Shown here one piece after another: positions 18,749-26,988 of a DNA stretch of 64,000 nt. The stretch comes from Alphaproteobacteria bacterium PA2. GTDB lineage: Bacteria; Pseudomonadota; Alphaproteobacteria; Caulobacterales; Caulobacteraceae. The translations under genes and the position numbers were made by a program. The notes under the pieces are model-generated. The model was not told where the DNA came from. It ran no database searches and was given only the letters and a program-made list of their open reading frames with translations. The DNA lies in contig NKIZ01000001.1 in the NCBI GenBank assembly GCA_002256425.1, positions 1,137,943 to 1,201,942 of the forward strand, read 5' to 3'. Each line of letters starts with the position of its first letter. Position 1 is the first letter of the stretch.

Positions 18749-20401
18749 GGGCGACGCCCCTTCAAGGTGAATCTGCGACCAGACGGCAAGGAAGAGCAGG
18801 GGCCAGCCTTCGCCCGCTGTCAGGCTCGCGCGTGCGGCCTCTGGCGTCCGGACGGCTTTTACCGCTTCGAGTCGGCTGATCCGTTCAGCGATCTCATGGG
18901 CCTTCGGGGCAATCCATGTGGCCACCGGCACAGTGAAGCCCTGCTTGCGGGCCCAGGGATCAGCGGCGGGGCAGACCCCCTCCAGCCAGGTCCGCACCAG
19001 CCACTTTCCATACCGCCCACGCACCTTGAACTGGTCGGGCAGGGTGAAGGCGAAATCGGCGACTGCGGGATCAAGGAATGGGGTGCGGCCCTCCAGGCCA
19101 TTGGCCATGAGGCAACGGTCCAGTTTGAGCAGCAGGTCATTGGGCAGCCAGGTGGCCACGTCGGCCCATTGCGCCTGCTGGAGCCGTGAGAGCCCCTTGG
19201 GCGCCTTCGCCTGCGCATTCCACCGGTCGACGGCGCCGGCATTGTCGGCCCTTGGCGCCGTGGAGCGACCGCCCAGCCAGCGAGGGCGGAGGGCTCGCCG
19301 ATACCGGCCATAGCCGCCGAACAGCTCATCACCCCCTTCGCCCGTCAGGACGACGGTCAGGGTTCCCCTGGCCGCCTGCGCCAGCTTGTAGGTTGGCAGG
19401 GCGGCATAGTCTGCGGTGGGATCGTCCATGGCCCAGGCCACCTTGGGCAGGATTTCCCAGAAGTCCGCCTCGGTAAACAGGGTCTCGCGCCAGTCGAGGT
19501 TGAGCGCCAGCGCGACCCGCTCGGCCTTGGCCCGCTCATCCCTTGCGCCAGGCGCGTCAAAGCCGCAGGTGAAGGCGGTGACCGGCCGCTCATTCAGGCG
19601 CGACATAAGGGTGGCGACAGAAGCCGAGTCGACGCCGCCGGACAGGAAGAGGCCATAGGGGACGTCGGACCTCTGGTGGACCTTGATGCTGTCCTCCAGC
19701 ACGGCGTCCAGGCGCTTCACCAGGGCCGACCCGTCGGTTTCCCGGCGGGGCGGCTGGGCGGGCAAGGCCGGGCGGCGTCCGTGGGGGATCAGCCTGCCGT
19801 CCACGACCTCGACAATGGCCCCGGGCGCCAGGCGCTGGACGCCTTCGAAGATCAAGCCCTCGCCAAGGGTATAGTTGAAGGCCAGCAGCTCCTGCACGGC
19901 GTCTTCCGAAGCCCTGGCCTCCACCAGCCCGGATTCCAGAAAGGCCCGGGGTTCGGAGGCGAACAGGACGGCGCCATCCTTCTGCAGGATGTAGAGCGGC
20001 TTGATGCCAAAGGGATCGCGGACCAGCCAGGTCCGGCCATCCGCCCCGATCAGGCAGAAGGCGTACATGCCCCTCAGCCGGTCAAAGGCCGCCGGACCTT
20101 CCTTCCCATAAAGGTGGAGAAGGGGTTCGAAGTCTGAGCCGGTGGTCAGGACGTCCTTGAGGCCGAATTGGTCAGCCAGCTCCAGATAGTTATAGACCTC
20201 GCCATTGCCGATGACGGTGGATCCCGCGGCATGCAGGGGCTGCCAGCCGCCCTCCAGATCGATGATCGACAGGCGGGCGTGAGCCAGGGAAGCGCCGGGC
20301 AGGTCTTCCACCCGAATGCCGTTCGGGCCCCGATGCTGAAGCGTGTCGATCAGGGCGCGGGCCGAGACCGACCCGTGCAGGACCCCGGCAATGCCGCACA
20401 T
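18713..20401 (-). CDS. asnB: Asparagine synthetase (glutamine-hydrolysing)
   Basis: A 562-residue class B asparagine synthetase converting aspartate, glutamine and ATP to asparagine. The N-terminal glutaminase domain starts MCGIAGV with the catalytic Cys2 exposed after Met removal; the synthetase domain has the PP-loop LSGGVDSASVATLMS at about residue 253 and LTGEGGDELFGGYGRYR further on. Its start overlaps the stop of the upstream glycosyltransferase gene (the bases CATCA contain both), so the two are translationally coupled. Such pairs often belong to surface polysaccharide or peptide-tailoring loci rather than housekeeping asparagine supply; that reading is inference. Confidence 0.93.
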   Translation of the reverse strand: MCGIAGVLHGSVSARALIDTLQHRGPNGIRVEDLPGASLAHARLSIIDLEGGWQPLHAAGSTVIGNGEVYNYLELADQFGLKDVLTTGSDFEPLLHLYGKEGPAAFDRLRGMYAFCLIGADGRTWLVRDPFGIKPLYILQKDGAVLFASEPRAFLESGLVEARASEDAVQELLAFNYTLGEGLIFEGVQRLAPGAIVEVVDGRLIPHGRRPALPAQPPRRETDGSALVKRLDAVLEDSIKVHQRSDVPYGLFLSGGVDSASVATLMSRLNERPVTAFTCGFDAPGARDERAKAERVALALNLDWRETLFTEADFWEILPKVAWAMDDPTADYAALPTYKLAQAARGTLTVVLTGEGGDELFGGYGRYRRALRPRWLGGRSTAPRADNAGAVDRWNAQAKAPKGLSRLQQAQWADVATWLPNDLLLKLDRCLMANGLEGRTPFLDPAVADFAFTLPDQFKVRGRYGKWLVRTWLEGVCPAADPWARKQGFTVPVATWIAPKAHEIAERISRLEAVKAVRTPEAARASLTAGEGWPLLFLAVWSQIHLEGASPSEALETCVGRL

Positions 20402-21429
20402 CAGAGGGCGCCGAGATCAGAGAACAGGTCGCGCCACTGATGAACCACGGCGGCCTGGGAAAATTCCATGGCGACCCGCAGAACGCCTCTGGCGGCCAGC
20501 CGCCGGCGCAGGTCGCTATCATCCAGCAGGCGCTGAACGGCGGCGGCCAGGGCCTCAGCATCGTCTATGGGCGCCAGCAGGCCGTCCTCGCCATCGCGGA
20601 TCAGGGCCGAGGGACCCTGACTGGCCGCAGCGACGACGGGCAGGCCATGAGCCCAGGCCTGGATCACCACATTGCCAAGGGGTTCATAGCGCGACGGGAA
20701 AAGGCAGATGTCGGCCGTGCGGTAGAGGGCCGAGGCGTCCGTGCGCCAGCCCAGGAACCGCACGCGGGTCTGGACGCCCAGGGCCTCGGCCATGGCCTTG
20801 AGCTTGGCTTCGAGGGGCCCGACGCCGGCGATCCAGAGAAAGGCGTCCGGGATCTGGGTCAGGGCCTGGAGGGCGACATCATGGGCCTTGGATTCATGCA
20901 GTCGGCCCATGGCCAGCAGCAGGGGGACATTGTCAGGGGTCCGCAGGGTCATGCGGTCCAGGGGTTCGGCCTCCGGCGGGGCGGCGGCGAAGTTGGGGAT
21001 GTAGCGGACCTTGCCCGCTGGCCAGCCCTGACCCACCACCCACTCGGCGATGTCTTCGGTATTGGCCACCAGGGCGTCGAAACCCCGATAGTATTTGAGA
21101 TTGTAATATCCGCCCAGTCGACCAACCCGGGCCCATGGGCCCTTCGGGGTATGGCGCGCGGCCCGGTTCATCCAGGCCAGGGCCAGCTTCACATCCTGCT
21201 GGCGGGCGAATCGCTTGATCTGCGGTCTGGTGAAAAGGTCGAGGGGGCCGCCGAATCGGAAGGTCTGCCGGGCCACGCCCAGGTCATCCAGAACCTCTTC
21301 CCGCCGTGCATTGCCCCGGATCGCCGCTGTTTGCGGGATTTCCGCCTGGGCGAGCGCCCGCGCAAGCTCGAGAAAATAGGTTTCCGCGCCGCCTTCGCCG
21401 GCCGTCCCGAGGAGATGGAGCACGCTCAT
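20401..21429 (-). CDS. Glycosyltransferase family 4 protein
   Basis: A 342-residue GT-B glycosyltransferase. The N terminus (HLLGTAGEGGAETYFLELARALA) is the acceptor-side Rossmann domain, and the C-terminal domain carries the GT4 pattern LLLAMGRLHESKAHDVALQAL, then LFPSRYEPLGNVVIQAWAHG, where the Glu contacts the nucleotide-sugar donor. It uses a retaining mechanism by family. It is co-transcribed with asnB with a one-base overlap. Donor and acceptor sugars are unknown. The region upstream of its start is a repeat element followed by a tRNA gene on the other strand. Confidence 0.9.
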   Translation of the reverse strand: MSVLHLLGTAGEGGAETYFLELARALAQAEIPQTAAIRGNARREEVLDDLGVARQTFRFGGPLDLFTRPQIKRFARQQDVKLALAWMNRAARHTPKGPWARVGRLGGYYNLKYYRGFDALVANTEDIAEWVVGQGWPAGKVRYIPNFAAAPPEAEPLDRMTLRTPDNVPLLLAMGRLHESKAHDVALQALTQIPDAFLWIAGVGPLEAKLKAMAEALGVQTRVRFLGWRTDASALYRTADICLFPSRYEPLGNVVIQAWAHGLPVVAAASQGPSALIRDGEDGLLAPIDDAEALAAAVQRLLDDSDLRRRLAARGVLRVAMEFSQAAVVHQWRDLFSDLGAL

Positions 21430-21442
21430 TGCAAGAAAGAGA

Positions 21443-21556
21443 CTAGAGCATGGTCCGATAAGTGGGAACCGGTTATCGGATCAAACCATGCTCTAAGCCC
21501 AAGACTTTGTGCGCAGTTTTTCCTTCAGACGATTGCGTCTGAAGGGAACGCGCACA
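21443..21556. repeat. Two-hairpin intergenic repeat, copy 1
   Basis: A palindromic repeat of about 114 bases. The first hairpin has outer arms AGAGCATGGT (21445-21454) and ACCATGCTCT (21485-21494) and inner arms CCGATAA / TTATCGG around GTGGGAACCGG. The second has outer arms TGTGCGC / GCGCACA and inner arms CCTTCAGACG (21522-21531) / CGTCTGAAGG (21536-21545). A diverged copy lies on the opposite strand at 53059-53170. Elements containing AAGTGGGAACCGGTT between AGAGCATG arms recur between genes in many alphaproteobacterial genomes. Here it separates the glycosyltransferase start from the tRNA gene. Confidence 0.85.
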
Positions 21557-21638
21557 GGCTTGAGAATCCTTATCGCCCAAGCCGCTTGATGCGGCGAAGG
21601 TGAAACCCTATAAACCGCCCCTCGCCGAATGGCCCGGC

Positions 21639-21715
21639 GGCTGGGTAGCTCAGATGGTTAGAGCGGTGGATTCATAACCCACAGGTCGGCGGTTCGATCC
21701 CGCCCCCAGCTACCA
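21639..21715 (+). tRNA. tRNA-Met (anticodon CAT)
   Basis: A 77-base cloverleaf with encoded CCA. Acceptor stem GGCTGGG pairs with CCCAGCT (one G-T pair), D arm GCTC..GAGC, anticodon stem GTGGA/CCCAC with loop TTCATAA giving anticodon CAT, and T arm GGCGG-TTCGATC-CCGCC. The lowest anticodon-stem pair is an A-C mismatch. I read it as the elongator methionine tRNA; the initiator is unlikely because its G-C triplets in the anticodon stem are absent. A tRNA-Ile2 with lysidine-modified CAT cannot be excluded from sequence alone, though the acceptor stem does not look like it. Confidence 0.93.
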
Positions 21716-21737
21716 GGGCCTTCGGTGAATTCCCGAC

Positions 21738-22256
21738 CTACAGCTTGATGCCGCCCAGGGGGCAGACGCTCTTGCCGTCGGCGATGAGGCCGTAGGCCTT
21801 GATCTCGCCGGTCGTCGCAACGGTGAAGGCCGACCAGCCGGGGGTCTTGGACGTGACCTGGGGCATGGCCTTGATCACGTCTTCCCGGGGAAGACCGGTT
21901 TCGCCGGCGCCGACAATGGCGCCCGCGGCGTCCACCAGCAGGATCCGTGATGCGACTGCCGCAGCGGCGGAATCCCAGCCCCAGCCGAGGATTTCGGTCC
22001 CGGCTTCGGTCTTGCCGTTGATGGCGTCCGTATTGCCCAGGCAGTCGCCGGGCGCGCCGGGGTAGGCGTCCTTGAAGGTCTTTCCAATCAAGCCAACGGC
22101 CCAGGCAGGCACAGCATGGACGCCCGGCGCCACAGGCACTTCGGGCCCGGCGACTGGCGTGGGGGCCTTTGCCATGGAAGGAGCCCGGTCTGCGGGCTTG
22201 TCGCAGGCCGACAGGCAGAGGGCGGCGGTTGCGGCGATCAGGGCGTGAGTCTTCAT
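21738..22256 (-). CDS. Putative lipoprotein of unknown function
   Basis: A 172-residue protein with a lipoprotein signal: MKTHALIAATAALCLSAC with lipobox LSAC, so the mature protein would start at Cys18 and sit in the envelope. A Pro/Ala-rich linker follows (PTPVAGPEVPVAPG), then a compact domain (AWAVGLIGKTFKDAYPGAPGDCLGNTDAIN to the C-terminal SVCPLGGIKL) with two Cys that could form a disulfide. I do not recognise the domain. It is convergent with the tRNA gene and downstream of the Gfo/Idh/MocA gene on the same strand, with 72 bases between. Confidence 0.8.
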   Translation of the reverse strand: MKTHALIAATAALCLSACDKPADRAPSMAKAPTPVAGPEVPVAPGVHAVPAWAVGLIGKTFKDAYPGAPGDCLGNTDAINGKTEAGTEILGWGWDSAAAAVASRILLVDAAGAIVGAGETGLPREDVIKAMPQVTSKTPGWSAFTVATTGEIKAYGLIADGKSVCPLGGIKL

Positions 22257-22328
22257 ATCGGCCTCGCTGTTGATGGGGCGGTTTTCCGGGGCGCCTATGG
22301 CAAAGTCAAGGCGAAGGCGGGCAATGGC

Positions 22329-23291
22329 CTATTTGCGGCCTGCGGCGGCATAGATGGCGTCGATGACCGCCATGTTTGCGACACCGTCCTCGCCTCCCGT
22401 CAGCGGGGTGACGCCCTTGGTCATCACATCGACCACGTGATCCAGCTGGGCCTCATAGGTGGTGGGGCCATCCGTCGGGTGTTCGGTGGTGACTCCGTCG
22501 ATGATTGTGGTGAAGCGGCATCCCCTCTGGGGCGCCAGGAAGTTGATGATCTCCATCCGCCCCTTCGACCCGCCAAGGGTCAGTCGGGCGCCGAAGTTTT
22601 CGACCTTCATGGCCGTAGCCATTTCCGCAACTATGCCGCCACCAAAAATCAGGGCCGCATTCATTTTTGCGTCGACGCCATCTTCGAAGAGGCCCCGGGC
22701 CTCGCGCACCTTGGGCTCTTCGCCGAAAAGGGTGCGAAGGGCATGGATGGGATAGCAGCCCAGATCCATCAGGGCCCCGCCGCCCAGGTCCCGCCGCCAG
22801 CGCAGTTCGTCTGGCGTTTTGCGGATGGGGGCGTCAAACATGGCGTAGCCGCGGTGCAGGGATCCCAGGGCGCCGGAGCGGACCATGTCCACCGCCTGCC
22901 GCATCACGGGATGGTAGCGATAGTGGAAGGCTTCGATCAGGGGCAGACCCGCCTTGGCGGCGGCATCGACCATGGTCCGGGCTTCGCCGGCGTTCATGGC
23001 GAAGGGTTTTTCACAGAGAACGGCCTTGCCGGCGTCCAGAGCCCTGAGGGTCCACTCCAGATGTCCCGAGGGAGGCAGGCCGTTATAGACAATGTCCACA
23101 TCGTCCCTGGCGATCAGGGCGGCGTAATCCTCGGCTACGGCGGCAATGCCATGGGTCCCGGCATACTCAGCCGCCCGGGCCGGATCGCGCGCGGCGACGG
23201 CGGTGATGGTCACGTCGTCGCGCTTTGCGGCGGGCTCCATGACGGCGCCTGGCGCAATCCTGGAGGCGCCCAGAAGTCCAATTCTCAGCAT
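22329..23291 (-). CDS. Gfo/Idh/MocA family NAD(P)-dependent oxidoreductase
   Basis: A 320-residue dehydrogenase. The N-terminal Rossmann fold begins LRIGLLGASRIAPGAVMEPA, and the family motif CEKPFAMNAGEA at about residue 92 supplies the Lys that contacts the cofactor and substrate. The C-terminal substrate domain contains EAFHYRYHPVMRQ, the usual His region. Members act on sugars, inositols or trans-dihydrodiols; the substrate here is unknown. The methyltransferase gene lies ten bases upstream on the same strand, so the two probably share a transcript. Confidence 0.9.
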   Translation of the reverse strand: MLRIGLLGASRIAPGAVMEPAAKRDDVTITAVAARDPARAAEYAGTHGIAAVAEDYAALIARDDVDIVYNGLPPSGHLEWTLRALDAGKAVLCEKPFAMNAGEARTMVDAAAKAGLPLIEAFHYRYHPVMRQAVDMVRSGALGSLHRGYAMFDAPIRKTPDELRWRRDLGGGALMDLGCYPIHALRTLFGEEPKVREARGLFEDGVDAKMNAALIFGGGIVAEMATAMKVENFGARLTLGGSKGRMEIINFLAPQRGCRFTTIIDGVTTEHPTDGPTTYEAQLDHVVDVMTKGVTPLTGGEDGVANMAVIDAIYAAAGRK

Positions 23292-23301
23292 GTCAGGTCC
23301 T

Positions 23302-23925
23302 TCAGTTCGGCCGGGCCGAGCCCCACTCCATCCAACCGGCGAAGCGGGGGGCCTTGGGCAGGTATTGCGTTTCCAGCCAGTCGGTCTTGAACCCGGCGGC
23401 CTCGATGACCGGTGAAACCGGGCGGGTCAGGTGGCACCCGCCTGCCAGGCGTTTCCACAGGGGCTCGATGCGTCTCTGCCATTTGGCGACGTCGGGATCA
23501 GGCGCCGCGCCGTGCTCGCAGAACAGTATGCGTCCGCCGGGCTTCAGTACCCGCCGGGCCTCAGCCAGGGCCGCCATCGGGGTGCAGACCGAACACAGGG
23601 TGAAGGTGCAGACCACAGTATCGAAGCTCTTGTCCTCGAAGGGCAGGGCTTCTGCGGTTCCTTCGTTGACCTCGACCTTGAGTCCGTCGGGGCGCGGGGC
23701 GGCCATGGCCAGGTTCCGAAGTTCCAGGGCAGGATCAACGCCGATGACTTCCCTGGCCTTGGCGGGATCATAGAAGCTGAGGTTGAGACCCATACCTATG
23801 CCCAGTTCCAGAATGCGGCCCTCAGCCTGGGGCACGATCTTGGCCCTCTGGCCCATGATTCCAGGCCCTGCACAGGCGGTCGACAGGAATTTCGGCAGGA
23901 TATAGCGATCGTAAAGACTGGCCAC
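23302..23925 (-). CDS. Class I SAM-dependent methyltransferase (UbiE-like)
   Basis: A methyltransferase with motif I LELGIGMGLNLSFYDP, post-I IGVDPALELRN, and motifs II/III in SFDTVVCTFTLCSV and EARRVLKPGGRILFCEHG, a set typical of the UbiE/COQ5-like Methyltransf_11 group. I choose GTG 23925 as start (first residues MASLYDRYILPKFL) because GAGGGGG sits six to seven bases upstream; ATG codons at 23961 and 23958 are in frame but have no ribosome site and only add a short non-conserved tail. That gives 207 residues. The substrate is unknown. Confidence 0.85.
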   Translation of the reverse strand: MASLYDRYILPKFLSTACAGPGIMGQRAKIVPQAEGRILELGIGMGLNLSFYDPAKAREVIGVDPALELRNLAMAAPRPDGLKVEVNEGTAEALPFEDKSFDTVVCTFTLCSVCTPMAALAEARRVLKPGGRILFCEHGAAPDPDVAKWQRRIEPLWKRLAGGCHLTRPVSPVIEAAGFKTDWLETQYLPKAPRFAGWMEWGSARPN

Positions 23926-23995
23926 GGATGTCCCCCTCGTGCTCGCCACACCATCCATCATGGCGGGCTGGAGGGCTAGACCCTAAAGGCCGGGA

Positions 23996-25099
23996 TCAGG
24001 CCGCCTGGGTTACCTGGGCTTCGGAATCCAGATTGTCCTGCAGGGCCTTCAGCAGGTGCTCCGGCTTCATCGGCTTTTCCACGACGCCGTTCATGCCGGC
24101 CGCCAGATAGGCGATTGAGTCCTCGGGATCGGCATTGGCCGTGAGGGCGATGATTGGAACCATCCCGGCCTTGCCGGGCAGGGCGCGGATATGGCGCGTC
24201 GCTTCGACGCCATCCATCTGGGGCATCTTGATGTCCATCAGGATCAGGTCGAACCGGCCAGTCCTTGCCGCTTCAATGGCTTCCAGGCCGTCCTCGACAG
24301 CTTCGGTGGTGCAGTCGAACATGGTGCAGAGCGTTTCAGCGACCATGCGGTTGGTGGCGTTGTCGTCGACCACCAGAATGTGCGCGACCGTCTCATTCGG
24401 CGGGATGATGTCCGCCACTTCCGCCGACGCCTTGCGGGCAAGGATGTCGAAAGCCAGGGTGTCGCCACCCCCCTGATTGGCTTCTACCCTCAGGCCTCCG
24501 CTCTGGCTTTCCACGACCTGGCGGCTCAGGGCGAGACTCAGGGCCGTCTCCAGTCCGAACAGCGCCTCGACTTCCTGGATGTCCAGGGCCTGATCGCCCA
24601 GGCTGCGGTTGGCGCCGCCGCGCACGCGGCCTTCGAGCCTCAGAAAGTCGCCCTCGGTGCTGGCGTGCAATGAGGCCTCGATGGCGCCGCTGCGGGCGCC
24701 CGCCAGGCTTAGTCCGATCAGACCGTCAAAGGCCTGCAGAAGCCTTTCGCGGTCGATCTGGGCGGTTTCAAGGGGCCCGCCGTCATAGGACACAAGCAGG
24801 GTCAGGCCTGCCCGGGCGGCGCGGTCGCTCCACCGGCTCTGCAGGTCGTCGGCCACGAGGCGCAGGGCGACGGGTTCGCTGGAAAAAGTCAGGCCGCTCT
24901 CCGATGCCTGGCTCAGATCCTGGCTGGCGGAGACGATCTGCAGAACGGTTGCCGCCGCATCGCCAATCCCTGAAAGGCAAGCCTGGGCCTCGGTCTTCAG
25001 TCCCTGTCGAGACAGCCGGTCAACGAGAGCGAGGACGCCCTCCATCTGCTGACGGATTTCGCTGTTCACGCGCTCGACGAAGAACTTGGACTGGGCCAT
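23996..25099 (-). CDS. Degenerate histidine kinase with C-terminal receiver domain
   Basis: A 367-residue cytoplasmic two-component protein. The N-terminal part follows the HisKA pattern, but where the phosphoacceptor His-Glu should stand it reads VNSEIRQQMEGVLALV, so the His is missing. The ATPase-like part (residues about 80-225) has also lost the N-box Asn (DGLIGLSLAG) and clear glycine boxes. The C-terminal receiver (about 243-360) is intact: ILVVDDNATNR, phosphorylatable Asp in DLILMDIKMPQMDG, ALTANA and the Lys in VEKPMKPE. It therefore probably does not autophosphorylate but could dimerise and be phosphorylated by another protein. It is divergent from queC, with 145 bases between. Confidence 0.85.
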   Translation of the reverse strand: MAQSKFFVERVNSEIRQQMEGVLALVDRLSRQGLKTEAQACLSGIGDAAATVLQIVSASQDLSQASESGLTFSSEPVALRLVADDLQSRWSDRAARAGLTLLVSYDGGPLETAQIDRERLLQAFDGLIGLSLAGARSGAIEASLHASTEGDFLRLEGRVRGGANRSLGDQALDIQEVEALFGLETALSLALSRQVVESQSGGLRVEANQGGGDTLAFDILARKASAEVADIIPPNETVAHILVVDDNATNRMVAETLCTMFDCTTEAVEDGLEAIEAARTGRFDLILMDIKMPQMDGVEATRHIRALPGKAGMVPIIALTANADPEDSIAYLAAGMNGVVEKPMKPEHLLKALQDNLDSEAQVTQAA

Positions 25100-25244
25100 G
25101 CAAAAAATACCGCGTTCACTGGGGCAGACTCCCCCATCTTGTGCCCCCTGAGCAATTGCCTTGAGGTTAAGCCAGGCAATGAATTTGCACTGATTTCAGC
25201 AGGCCGGGCCTTTTCGATCGGACTGCAGACGCGCATATGGGGGC

Positions 25245-25967
25245 ATGATTTCGTCAACCCGCGCCCTTGTCCTGTTTTCCGGCGGCCAGGATTCCAGCGT
25301 CTGTCTGGCCTGGGCGCTTGCGCGCTATCAGCAGGTTGAAACCGTAGGCTTTGATTACGGTCAGAGGCACGGTGTCGAAATGGCCCAGCGGCAGGTGGTG
25401 CGTCAGGAACTGGTGGCTAGGTTTCCTGATTGGGCCTCCCGTCTCGGGGAAGATCACGTGGTCGACATTCAAGGGTTTGGCGCCCTGGGCCAGACGGCCA
25501 TGACCGAAGATCGCGCCTTCGAGGTCACTGAAAAGGGTCTGCCGAACACCTTTGTGCCCGGCCGCAATCTTGTTTTCCTGACCTATGCCGCCGCCCTGGC
25601 TGACCGTCGGGGTCAATCGGTTCTTGTTGGCGGCATGTGCGAAACCGACTTCTCTGGCTATCCCGACTGCCGACGCGACAGTCTGGACGCCCTGCAGACG
25701 GCCCTGAACATGGGCATGGCCCAGGACTTCTCCATCGAAACCCCGCTCATGTGGCTGACCAAGGCCCAGACCTGGGAACTGGCGAAATCTCTGGGTGGCG
25801 AGGCCCTGGTGGAACTGATCCTCGAGCACAGCCATACCTGCTATCGCGGTGATCGGGATGAACGAAAGCCCTGGGGATACGGCTGCGGGACCTGTCCGGC
25901 CTGTGAACTCCGGGTTCGCGGCTATGAGGAATGGAACGCGGCCGGCCGCGTGGCGACCCAGGCATGA
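25245..25967 (+). CDS. queC: 7-cyano-7-deazaguanine synthase
   Basis: QueC converts 7-carboxy-7-deazaguanine to preQ0 using ATP and ammonia, in the queuosine pathway. The 240-residue product has the PP-loop [16 protein letters not shown] at residues 10-25 and the C-terminal zinc site formed by Cys residues in SHTCYRGD and [13 protein letters not shown]. The stop overlaps the start of queE by four bases (ATGA), so translation is coupled. No clear preQ1 riboswitch fold is visible to me in the 145 bases upstream. Confidence 0.97.
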   Translation: MISSTRALVLFSGGQDSSVCLAWALARYQQVETVGFDYGQRHGVEMAQRQVVRQELVARFPDWASRLGEDHVVDIQGFGALGQTAMTEDRAFEVTEKGLPNTFVPGRNLVFLTYAAALADRRGQSVLVGGMCETDFSGYPDCRRDSLDALQTALNMGMAQDFSIETPLMWLTKAQTWELAKSLGGEALVELILEHSHTCYRGDRDERKPWGYGCGTCPACELRVRGYEEWNAAGRVATQA

Positions 25968-26596
25968 GTTATGCGGTCAAAGAGATCTTCCTGACCCTTC
26001 AGGGTGAGGGCGGACAGGCCGGTCGGCCAGCCGTCTTCTGCCGGTTCGCCGGGTGCAATCTGTGGTCTGGCCGTGAAGAGGACCGCGCCACGGCGGTCTG
26101 CACCTTCTGCGATACTGACTTTGTCGGCATGGATGGCGTCGGGGGCGGCCGGTTCGCCGATGCCCGGTCCCTGGCCAGGACCATTGCCGCAAAGTGGGAG
26201 GGCGGCGATGAAGGCCGCCTGGTGGTCTGCACCGGCGGCGAGCCCCTCCTGCAGGTGGACGACGCCCTGATCGAGGCCCTGCATGCTGAGGGTTTTTCCA
26301 TCGCCCTGGAGACAAATGGCACTCTGGCGGCCCCGGATGGCGTTGACTGGATCTGCGTCAGTCCCAAGGCCCAGGCCCCCGTGGTCCAGAAATCAGGACA
26401 GGAACTCAAGCTTGTTTTTCCGCAGAAGGGTGTCGATCCTTCGACCTTCGAATCCTGGGATTTCGAGCGTTTCCTGCTCCAGCCCATGGACGGCCCGGAC
26501 CGCATTCCAAACACCCAGGCCGCGATCGCCTATTGCCTGACCCACCCCCGTTGGCGTTTAAGCGTCCAAACCCACAAATACCTTGGAATTCCATAG
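25964..26596 (+). CDS. queE: 7-carboxy-7-deazaguanine synthase
   Basis: QueE is a radical-SAM enzyme that rearranges 6-carboxytetrahydropterin into 7-carboxy-7-deazaguanine. The start [16 protein letters not shown] (ATG 25964) overlaps the queC stop; an in-frame start at 25931 lies inside queC. The cluster Cys residues occur as FAGCNLWSG and CTFCDTDF, with the first two separated by a 14-residue insertion instead of CX3CX2C, as in other QueE proteins. [11 protein letters not shown] and ETNGT are the usual SAM-site motifs. The length is 210 residues. Confidence 0.96.
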   Translation: MSYAVKEIFLTLQGEGGQAGRPAVFCRFAGCNLWSGREEDRATAVCTFCDTDFVGMDGVGGGRFADARSLARTIAAKWEGGDEGRLVVCTGGEPLLQVDDALIEALHAEGFSIALETNGTLAAPDGVDWICVSPKAQAPVVQKSGQELKLVFPQKGVDPSTFESWDFERFLLQPMDGPDRIPNTQAAIAYCLTHPRWRLSVQTHKYLGIP

Positions 26597-26616
26597 GCGT
26601 TCTGACGCCCGGCCTC

Positions 26617-26988
26617 ATGACCCAATCCACCTTTGAAATCACCAAGTCCGCGACCTTTGACGCGGCGCACTATCTCGTGGATGGTCCGACGGATCGACCG
26701 TATTCGCGGCTGCACGGCCACTCTTTCAAGGTCGAGGCCAGCGTCCGCGGACCGACTCTCGATCCTGTCGGCTGGGTGGCGGATCTCGCTGATCTTGACG
26801 CCGCCCTGCGGGCTGTCGCCCTGGAACTGGATCACGGCCTGCTCAATGAAAAGCCGGGTCTCGAACGGCCGACTCTGGAGCATCTGTGCCTCTATTTCTC
26901 GGCGCGCCTGAAGGCTGAATTTCCGGGGCTCAGCAAGGTGGTCGTATCGCGACCGACCATTGGCGAGAGCTGCGCCCTCAACCTCTAG
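26617..26988 (+). CDS. queD: 6-carboxytetrahydropterin synthase homologue
   Basis: QueD turns dihydroneopterin triphosphate into 6-carboxytetrahydropterin, the substrate of QueE. ATG 26617 (MTQSTFEITKSATFDAAHYL) gives 123 residues and the correct N terminus. Zinc ligands are present as DAAH and LHGHSF. The catalytic Cys, which precedes LHGHSF by three residues in the E. coli enzyme, is replaced: the sequence reads RPYSRLHGHSF. ELDHG and the C-terminal PTIGESCAL fit the fold. The operon position argues for function in preQ0 synthesis. The gene follows queE after 20 bases, and its stop shares CTAG with the convergent response-regulator stop. Confidence 0.9.
   Translation: MTQSTFEITKSATFDAAHYLVDGPTDRPYSRLHGHSFKVEASVRGPTLDPVGWVADLADLDAALRAVALELDHGLLNEKPGLERPTLEHLCLYFSARLKAEFPGLSKVVVSRPTIGESCALNL

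Noticed and set aside
21443..21715. Integrated element at the tRNA-Met gene
   Set aside because: A tRNA next to a repeat suggested an attachment site, but there is no integrase, no duplicated tRNA end and no phage genes.
25100..25244. preQ1 riboswitch upstream of queC
   Set aside because: I looked for the preQ1-I stem and A-rich tail and found no convincing match; a covariance search would be needed to exclude a preQ1-II type.
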